From an uncultured Pseudoflavonifractor sp. (GTDB lineage: Bacteria; Bacillota; Clostridia; Oscillospirales; Oscillospiraceae), in the NCBI GenBank assembly GCA_947565875.1, contig CANOHR010000045.1:1-7806 (forward strand): DNA of 7,806 nt, in the 5' to 3' direction. The notes under the pieces were generated by a model. That model did no database searches and had not been told where the DNA came from. It worked only from the letters and a program-made list of their open reading frames with translations. This document shows, in pieces, positions 1 to 4,648 of this stretch. The position numbers were made by a program, and so were the translations under genes. Positions within the stretch are counted from its first letter, which is position 1. Each line of letters begins with the position of its first letter.

Positions 1-1431
1 CTCCACCTCTCCCTCACCCGCTCCCAGAGCCTCCCTGAGTTGAGCCTGTGTCATGTCCCGGACCTTCCCCAGACGGGTAAAGCTCCAACTGTTTTTATCA
101 TAGTAAATGGTAATCCTGCTGCCTTGATAGAGAATCACATCTCCCGGTTCCGTGGTAATCCGGCTGTCGTTCCGGGGCAGAGTGGTCCCCAGAGATCCCA
201 CCTTCTCAAAGCCGCCGTAATCGTCCATAGAGACGGTCAACGCTCCCTCGGAAAGCAGTTCCCGGAACGCCAGCGCCGAGGAGTTGTCCGCAAAATCGGC
301 GGTCAGGGTATGTCCGTTCACGGTAATATAGAACACGTTCTCTTCCTCCTTTGACTGCTGAGGCAGGTCCAAGTTCTCCACCCACTCCGCCACTGTGGAT
401 CCGTCGGCGCCGCCGCTGAACCGCCGCCCAGCGAGCCAGGTGGTATCCTCCCCCACCAGGTCCCGGATCCCGCTGTCGTTATAACCGCTGCTACCCGAGG
501 TGCAGAAGGGCACGATGGTCTTGCCTGCCCAGTCATAGCCTTCCAGGAAGGTGTAGACGATCCTGGGCGGGCAGCCCCACCAGATAGGATAGCCCAGGAA
601 TACCACATCATACCGGTCCAGGTCCTCCACCTTCCCCCGGATGGCAGGGCGGGCGGCAGGATCCTCCTGCTCCCGGTTGGCCCGACAGTCCGTATTGTAG
701 TTCAGGTCGGCGGAGGTATAGGGCTCCTCCGGAATGATCTCATAGAGGTCGGCCTTCTCCCCCAGGGCGGCCTGGATATGGCCCGCGATCTTTCCGGTAT
801 TGTTGGTACAGGAAAAGTAGGCCACGAGGATCCGGGAGGGCTCCCCGGAAACCGTCTCCTTCAACTCCCTCAGTTCCCGGTAGAGCGCGGCGGCAGTCTC
901 GGCACGGGTGGCGGGGACGGCCAGAGACGGCTCTCCCGTCCAGTCGGCACTCCCACCTATACAGCGTTGCAGCATGATTTCCATCTGCTCCTTTGTCACG
1001 GGAGCCTCCGCCCCAAAAAGGCCGTTTCCGTATCCCTGAACGATCCCCTGGCTACCGGCCCAGACGACCGCGTCGGAATACCATTGTCCGGGTGAGACGT
1101 CGGTAAAGTGGGATGTCCCGGACAGGTCGGGCTCCCCCTGGGCCCGGTATAAAATAGTCACCATCATGGCTCGTGTCAAAGTCCCTTCCGGATCAAAGCG
1201 CTCTGGAGACACCCCTTGCATAAGGCCCGTTTCCACGCACCAGCTTACCGCCCCGGCATACCAGGCATTACCGGGCAGATCGGTAAAGGCTTTCCCCACT
1301 TCCGTATCGGCAAGCCGCACCGCCGTCTCCACGCCCACTTCCCCCTCTGACGGAAGAGGCTCCGCCGCCGAACAGGAGGACAGGCAAAGCAGCGCCGCCA
1401 GAAAAAAGGTCAAGATCTGTTTTCTTTTCAT
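1..1431 (-). CDS. SLH-flavodoxin-cyclophilin-like fusion lipoprotein (3' end cut by window edge)
   Basis: The 477 codons seen have no stop before the window edge. The start is an ATG with AAAGGAG 7 nt upstream. It overlaps the stop of the preceding CMD-cupin gene as ATGA, so translation is probably coupled. Residues 1-20 form a lipoprotein signal: basic MKRK, a hydrophobic core, then lipobox LSSC with lipidation expected at Cys20. Two SLH repeats follow (about 46-97 and 108-157), with FTD, WY, AV.W and G..G. hallmarks, then a degenerate third ending near 190 (VPATRAETAAALYRE). Residues 198-357 are a flavodoxin-type domain: LVAYFS start, phosphate loop SCTNNTGK (207-214), and GYPIWWG (280-286), likely beside FMN. 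Residues 364-477 match the small bacterial cyclophilin-like fold often fused to flavodoxin (FYITVNGHTL, GDVILYQGSRITIYY, SWSFTRLGKV). The last visible residues look like its final strand, so only a few codons are probably missing. I infer an exported, envelope-anchored FMN redox protein; the substrate is unknown. Confidence 0.88.
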   Translation of the reverse strand, partial: MKRKQILTFFLAALLCLSSCSAAEPLPSEGEVGVETAVRLADTEVGKAFTDLPGNAWYAGAVSWCVETGLMQGVSPERFDPEGTLTRAMMVTILYRAQGEPDLSGTSHFTDVSPGQWYSDAVVWAGSQGIVQGYGNGLFGAEAPVTKEQMEIMLQRCIGGSADWTGEPSLAVPATRAETAAALYRELRELKETVSGEPSRILVAYFSCTNNTGKIAGHIQAALGEKADLYEIIPEEPYTSADLNYNTDCRANREQEDPAARPAIRGKVEDLDRYDVVFLGYPIWWGCPPRIVYTFLEGYDWAGKTIVPFCTSGSSGYNDSGIRDLVGEDTTWLAGRRFSGGADGSTVAEWVENLDLPQQSKEEENVFYITVNGHTLTADFADNSSALAFRELLSEGALTVSMDDYGGFEKVGSLGTTLPRNDSRITTEPGDVILYQGSRITIYYDKNSWSFTRLGKVRDMTQAQLREALGAGEGEVE

Positions 1432-2183
1432 TTTTCTTCTCCTTTCCGCTCCTCCAAGGCGCCGTACCAGTCATCCTCCACCGGCTCCAGCCACTCATTG
1501 GCTGTCTCCTCTCCGGGGCACTCCACCGCCACATGGCTGAACCAGCTATCCCCGGCCGCCCCATGCCAGTGTTTCACTCCCGCAGGGATGGTCACCACAC
1601 CGCCGGGACGGAGTTCCTGGGCGCTTCTCCCCCACTCCTGATACCAACCCCGGCCCCCCGTGCAGAGAAGAAGCTGACCGCCTCCCGCCGCCGCTTTGTG
1701 GATATGCCAGTTGTTCCGACAGCCGGGTTCAAAGGTCACATTCGCCAGAAATACCGTCTCAGCCGGATCGGTCAGAGGCTTAAGGTAGCTTTTGCCCGTA
1801 AAATAGGCGGCAAAGGCCTCGTTGGGCGCTCCCAGGCCAAAAAGGCCGCCGTCAGCCCCCTCATCGTCCTTGTAGACCTCTACCGCCGCCCGGAAGGCGG
1901 CCCAGGCGTTGGGCCACCCGGCGTAGAAAGCCACGTGGGTCAGGATCTCCGCCAGTTCAGACCGGGTGACTCCATTCTTTCTGGCAGCCATTAAGTGGTA
2001 CTGAAAGGAACTGTCTATCAGTCCCTTGCTCACCAGTACCGTAATAGTGAGGATCGAGCGGGTCTTCCCGGAAAGCTGTCCCTCCCGGCTCCACACCTCT
2101 CCAAAGAGAACCTCGTCGTTGAGCCGCGCGAACTCGGGGGAAAACTCTCCCAGCTGGTCCCGGCCTGCCGTCTGCTTTTCCAT
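1428..2183 (-). CDS. Carboxymuconolactone decarboxylase-like / cupin fusion protein
   Basis: A 251-aa cytoplasmic protein with no signal peptide. It starts at an ATG with GGAGGG 7 nt upstream, 16 nt after the hydrolase stop. Residues about 22-105 are a CMD (COG0599-type) all-helical domain, with the block SGKTRSILTITVLVSKG and HVAFYAGWPNAW (83-94). It lacks the CxxC of AhpD peroxidase relatives, so a thiol peroxidase role is unlikely. Residues about 148-222 are a cupin barrel. Motif 1 is G154-x5-H160-x-H162, with Gln170 where the usual Glu ligand falls (Gln170-x6-G177). Motif 2 is G194-x5-P200-x-G202-x2-H205. Three His ligands for a metal therefore remain. The C-terminal tail ERKGEEK is encoded by the ribosome binding site of the next gene. 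CMD-cupin fusions are common in gut anaerobes but, to my knowledge, their reaction is not established. I infer an enzyme acting on a small carbonyl or aromatic compound. Confidence 0.9.
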   Translation of the reverse strand: MEKQTAGRDQLGEFSPEFARLNDEVLFGEVWSREGQLSGKTRSILTITVLVSKGLIDSSFQYHLMAARKNGVTRSELAEILTHVAFYAGWPNAWAAFRAAVEVYKDDEGADGGLFGLGAPNEAFAAYFTGKSYLKPLTDPAETVFLANVTFEPGCRNNWHIHKAAAGGGQLLLCTGGRGWYQEWGRSAQELRPGGVVTIPAGVKHWHGAAGDSWFSHVAVECPGEETANEWLEPVEDDWYGALEERKGEEK

Positions 2184-2199
2184 GCGTCTTCCCTCCGTT

Positions 2200-3174
2200 T
2201 TATTTTAAATATTGGGTAAAGAATCCGGTCAGCTTGTCAAAGGGGATCACATCCACCCGATCGTAAAGGTCGGTGTGGACCGCGCCGGGTAGGAGCATCA
2301 GTTCCTTGTTATCCCCCTGAAGCCGGGCGAAAGCGTCCTTGCTGAAATAGCAGGAGTGGGCCTTCTCCCCGTGGATCAAAAGTACGGCGGAACGTATCTC
2401 GTCGGCGTAGGCCCAAATAGGCTGGTTGAGGAAGGACATGCAGCCGATAACGTTCCAGCCTTCGTTGGAGTTAAGGCTTCTGGGATGGTAGCCCCGCCTG
2501 GTCTTATAATAGTCGTGGTAATCCTTGACGAAGAAGGGGGCGTCCTCCGGCAGGGGATCCACCACGCCGCCCCCCAGCGCGTATTCTCCGCTCCTCCGGT
2601 CGGCGGTGCGCTGGGTGTTGAGGGCCTTTTTCTTCTGATAGCGGTGTTCCTCGCTGTCCTCGGCATCGAAGTACCCTTTGGCGTTGACCCGGGCCATATC
2701 GTACATAGTGGAGGCCACCGTGGCCTTGATCCGGGTGTCGATGGCCGCCGCGTTCAGGGCCATTCCGCCCCAGCCACAGATACCGATGATCCCGATCCGC
2801 TCAGGATCTACGTCCTCCCGCAGGGAGAGAAAGTCCACCGAGGCCTGGAAATCTTCGGTGTTGATATCCGGGGATGCCATGTACCGGGGCCTGCCGCCGC
2901 TCTCTCCGGTAAAGGAGGGGTCAAAGGCCAGGGTCAGGAACCCCCGCTCCGCCATGATCTGGGCATAAAGTCCGGCAGCCTGCTCCTTTACCGCCCCAAA
3001 GGGACCGCAGACGGCAATAGCCGCCAGCCTTCCCGAAGCCCCCTTGGGGATATACAGGTCCGCAGCCAGAGTGATCCCGTACCGGTTGGGAAAGGTCACC
3101 TTTTGATGGTCCACCTTTTCACTTTTGGGAAAGGTCTTGTCCCAGTCCTGTCCCAGCGTCAGATTTTCTTCCAT
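2200..3174 (-). CDS. Alpha/beta hydrolase with Cys-type nucleophile elbow
   Basis: A 324-aa protein with an ATG start and GGAGGAG 6 nt upstream, 18 nt after the stop of the 77-aa gene. The length suits COG1073-type or dienelactone-hydrolase-like alpha/beta hydrolases. Visible landmarks are the early strands around VTFPNRYGITLAADLYIP (26-43), an oxyanion-type CGPFGA (56-61), LTLAFDPSFTGESGG (80-94), the elbow GIIGICGWGG (128-137) with Cys133 in the nucleophile position, LLIHGEKAHS (265-274) with Glu270 as candidate acid, and GAVHTDLYD (297-305) with His300 as candidate catalytic base. A Cys nucleophile resembles dienelactone hydrolase rather than the usual Ser esterases. A lid or insertion of polar and charged residues occupies about 165-245. 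There is no signal peptide, so it should act in the cytoplasm. The natural substrate cannot be read from the sequence; an ester, lactone or thioester linked to the neighbouring CMD-cupin enzyme is an inference. Confidence 0.88.
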   Translation of the reverse strand: MEENLTLGQDWDKTFPKSEKVDHQKVTFPNRYGITLAADLYIPKGASGRLAAIAVCGPFGAVKEQAAGLYAQIMAERGFLTLAFDPSFTGESGGRPRYMASPDINTEDFQASVDFLSLREDVDPERIGIIGICGWGGMALNAAAIDTRIKATVASTMYDMARVNAKGYFDAEDSEEHRYQKKKALNTQRTADRRSGEYALGGGVVDPLPEDAPFFVKDYHDYYKTRRGYHPRSLNSNEGWNVIGCMSFLNQPIWAYADEIRSAVLLIHGEKAHSCYFSKDAFARLQGDNKELMLLPGAVHTDLYDRVDVIPFDKLTGFFTQYLK

Positions 3175-3192
3175 ATAAAACTCCTCCTACGC

Positions 3193-3426
3193 CTAATCTG
3201 TTTTCCTTGACAGCTGATAGATGAGATAGTCCAGACAGTCCAGCTTTTTCTGCTCCCGGTGGCAGCACTCCAGCACCGACGCACGGTATTGAGTCAGCAG
3301 GGCTATTCCCTCCCCACGCCGCCCCTGGGCCTGCAGGGCCATGATCTGCTCCGCCAGGACCCGGTCACAGCCCGCGTCTTGCAGGTTTTCCTCCAGAACG
3401 GCTTTGACGTCCGATGCTTCCGGCAT
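3193..3426 (-). CDS. Small helical protein of unknown function, first gene of the operon
   Basis: A 77-aa reading frame from an ATG with AAGGAG 8 nt upstream, ending 18 nt before the hydrolase start. It is the first gene behind the predicted operon promoter. The composition is fully helical and charged, with no membrane segment or signal. It has four cysteines (20, 54, 55, 64), and the C-terminal stretch LDCLDYLIYQL (62-72) looks like one strand of a helical dimer. That segment recalls the C-terminal dimerisation helix of MerR-type regulators, but there is no DNA-binding domain, so this is only a resemblance. I do not recognise a named family. The good ribosome binding site and the operon position support a real gene. 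The cysteines could serve metal or redox sensing, which is inference. Confidence 0.75.
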   Translation of the reverse strand: MPEASDVKAVLEENLQDAGCDRVLAEQIMALQAQGRRGEGIALLTQYRASVLECCHREQKKLDCLDYLIYQLSRKTD

Positions 3427-3449
3427 ACTCTCATCTCCTTTTCGGCCTG

Positions 3450-3478
3450 AGTATACCTCTCCCGCCCGGAAATATCAA
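3450..3478 (-). promoter_or_regulatory. Predicted sigma-A promoter of the four-gene operon
   Basis: On the minus strand, the -35 box TTGATA (3478-3473, one mismatch to TTGACA) is separated by 17 bp from the -10 box TATACT (3455-3450, one mismatch to TATAAT). The predicted start is near 3443, giving a leader of about 17 nt that holds the AAGGAG of the 77-aa gene. The inverted repeat at 3498-3520 is centred about 66 bp upstream of this start, the normal site for LysR-family activation. Confidence 0.75.
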
Positions 3479-3497
3479 ATACCCATTTTCTATCTCA

Positions 3498-3520
3498 AGT
3501 TATTCTTGTATAGAATAACT
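3498..3520. promoter_or_regulatory. LysR-type operator (perfect 9-bp inverted repeat)
   Basis: AGTTATTCT (3498-3506), spacer TGTAT (3507-3511) and AGAATAACT (3512-3520) form a perfect inverted repeat. It contains the LysR box T-N11-A (T3503 to A3515) within dyad symmetry. It sits between the divergent promoters, over the -35 region of lysR and near -66 of the operon. Known LysR regulators use such a site to repress themselves and to activate the divergent genes. That the adjacent regulator binds here is inferred from position. Confidence 0.8.
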
Positions 3521-3534
3521 GTTTCTGGTATACT
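3506..3534 (+). promoter_or_regulatory. Predicted promoter of the LysR regulator gene
   Basis: The -10 box TATACT (3529-3534) is preceded by TGG, giving an extended -10 (TGn). A weak -35 TTGTAT lies 17 bp upstream (3506-3511) inside the inverted repeat. A start near 3540 would leave a very short leader with the AGGAGG close to the 5' end. Overlap of operator and -35 suggests autorepression. Confidence 0.6.
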
Positions 3535-3540
3535 GTCCCC

Positions 3541-3546
3541 AGGAGG
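3541..3546 (+). promoter_or_regulatory. Ribosome binding site that decides the lysR start
   Basis: AGGAGG lies 7 nt before the ATG at 3554 but only 1 nt before an in-frame ATG at 3548. Spacing therefore selects 3554, which also gives the normal LysR N-terminus MELRVLRYF. Confidence 0.8.
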
Positions 3547-3553
3547 GATGACG

Positions 3554-4426
3554 ATGGAACTTCGCGTTTTGCGATATTTTCTGGAGGTAGCCAGGGAGGG
3601 AAGCATTACCCACGCCGCCCAGCGGCTCCACATCTCCCAGCCTACCTTATCCAAGCAGCTCAAAGAATTGGAGGAGGAGTTGGGTAAAAAGCTCTTTGTC
3701 CGGGGGAACTACAACGTCCGCCTCACCGATGAGGGAATGCTCCTACGAAAGCGGGCGGAGGATATCCTGGACATGGTGGGCAAGACTGAGGAGGAGTTCC
3801 GCTCCCTGAGTTCCGTCACCGGCGGAGAGGTCCGGATCGGCTGCGCCGAATCGGAAGGGATCTGTCACCTGGCCCGCCGTGTGCGCTCCCTCCAAGCCCG
3901 GTATCCCGGCATTCGGGTCCACCTGTTCAGCGGGGACCGGGAGGATCTGGCTGAGCGGCTGGACCGGGGACTGCTGGACTTTGCTGTGCTGGTGGAGGCG
4001 GTAGATCTGGTCCGCTACAATTATCTGGCCCTTCCCGGCGTTGATACCTGGGGGCTCATTATGCGGACAGACCATCCCCTGGCCCAGAAAGAGCATATCC
4101 AGCCCCAGGATCTGATGGACCTTCCCCTTATCTGCCCCCGACAGGGACTTCAGCAGGAACTGAGCCGGTGGTTCGGAAACAAAGTGACCCGGCTCAACAT
4201 TGCCGCCACCATCAATCTGGCCTACAACGGCAGCGTTCTGGCCCGTGAGGGGCTGGGCTGTGTCCTCACCTTCGACCGGCTCATCGACGTAGGTACGGAC
4301 AGCAGCCTGTGCTTTCGTCCCCTCTTTCCCGCTCTCCACTCCAAGCTCTACTGGGTCTGGAAGAAATACCAGGTTTTCTCCCCGGCGGCGGAGTTGCTGC
4401 TGGAGGAGATGCGCCAGCCTTTTTAA
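3554..4426 (+). CDS. LysR-family transcriptional regulator
   Basis: A 290-aa protein, the standard length for LysR regulators. The N-terminal winged helix-turn-helix (about 1-60) is canonical: ELRVLRYFLEVAREGSIT, AAQRLHISQPTLSKQLKELE, then LFVRGN and LTDEG in the wing. A linker helix (about 63-85) leads to the LysR-type effector-binding domain (about 88-290), starting GEVRIGCAESEG, with ARYPGIRVHLFSGD and a C-terminal NGSVLAREGLGCVLTF segment that usually lines the ligand cleft. The gene is transcribed divergently from the four-gene operon, and a LysR-box inverted repeat lies between them. It therefore most likely activates that operon on binding a small co-inducer and represses itself. The co-inducer cannot be identified. 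A longer reading frame extends upstream to 3341 but would cross the promoter and the 77-aa gene, so it is rejected. Confidence 0.95.
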   Translation: MELRVLRYFLEVAREGSITHAAQRLHISQPTLSKQLKELEEELGKKLFVRGNYNVRLTDEGMLLRKRAEDILDMVGKTEEEFRSLSSVTGGEVRIGCAESEGICHLARRVRSLQARYPGIRVHLFSGDREDLAERLDRGLLDFAVLVEAVDLVRYNYLALPGVDTWGLIMRTDHPLAQKEHIQPQDLMDLPLICPRQGLQQELSRWFGNKVTRLNIAATINLAYNGSVLAREGLGCVLTFDRLIDVGTDSSLCFRPLFPALHSKLYWVWKKYQVFSPAAELLLEEMRQPF

Positions 4427-4442
4427 CGTTATAATGGAAACA

Positions 4443-4474
4443 GAGCCCGGCGATCTTTGAGGATCGCCGGGCTC
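4443..4474 (+). terminator. Rho-independent terminator after lysR
   Basis: A perfect 13-bp stem pairs GAGCCCGGCGATC (4443-4455) with GATCGCCGGGCTC (4462-4474) around a TTTGAG loop, 17 nt after the lysR stop. The tail CTTGGTTTATTT is T-rich but interrupted. The other strand ends in TGTTTCCATT, so it may also stop transcripts arriving from the convergent coiled-coil gene. Confidence 0.85.
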
Positions 4475-4491
4475 CTTGGTTTATTTGGGGA

Positions 4492-4624
4492 TGTAAATTA
4501 AAATTTAGCGGTGAGTGCAGGCGGGCCGGTTTAGAACCGACCCCTACGAAGGTGGGCAATGCGTAGGGGCGGGTTCCAAACCCGCCCGCCCAGATATGGA
4601 ACCGCCGCTAAATTTTCATTTATA
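4492..4624. repeat. Long imperfect palindrome, MITE/REP-like intergenic element
   Basis: The outer arms 4492-4511 and 4605-4624 pair over 20 positions with one mismatch and one G-T pair; the 12-bp core AAAATTTAGCGG / CCGCTAAATTTT is perfect. Inside, 4520-4548 and 4562-4590 pair over 29 positions with four mismatches around a 13-nt loop (4549-4561), including CCCCTACG / CGTAGGGG and GGCGGG / CCCGCC. The element has AT-rich ends and a GC-rich interior, and contains no credible gene. It fits a non-coding palindromic repeat mobilised in trans or a transcribed hairpin. I see no clear target-site duplication. Copy number cannot be judged from one window. Confidence 0.75.
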
Positions 4625-4648
4625 CGTATATCCCCGGTTTTGCTTCTT

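Noticed and set aside
2356..3210. 284-codon plus-strand open frame
   Set aside because: It is antisense to nearly the whole hydrolase gene, whose protein sequence has clear family motifs. The plus-strand product shows no recognisable domain.
3341..3553. Upstream extension of the LysR reading frame by 71 codons
   Set aside because: It would run through both promoters, the inverted repeat and part of the 77-aa gene. The AGGAGG spacing and the family N-terminus fix the start at 3554.
4492..4624. CRISPR, tRNA or structured RNA gene in the convergent gap
   Set aside because: There is only one inverted unit and no direct repeats with spacers. There is no tRNA-like cloverleaf and no promoter for an RNA; the symmetry is better explained as a palindromic repeat.
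4621..4630. Perfect 10-bp palindrome TATACGTATA as an operator
   Set aside because: It lies at the end of the repeat element, downstream of both convergent genes, with no promoter nearby. It is too short to claim.
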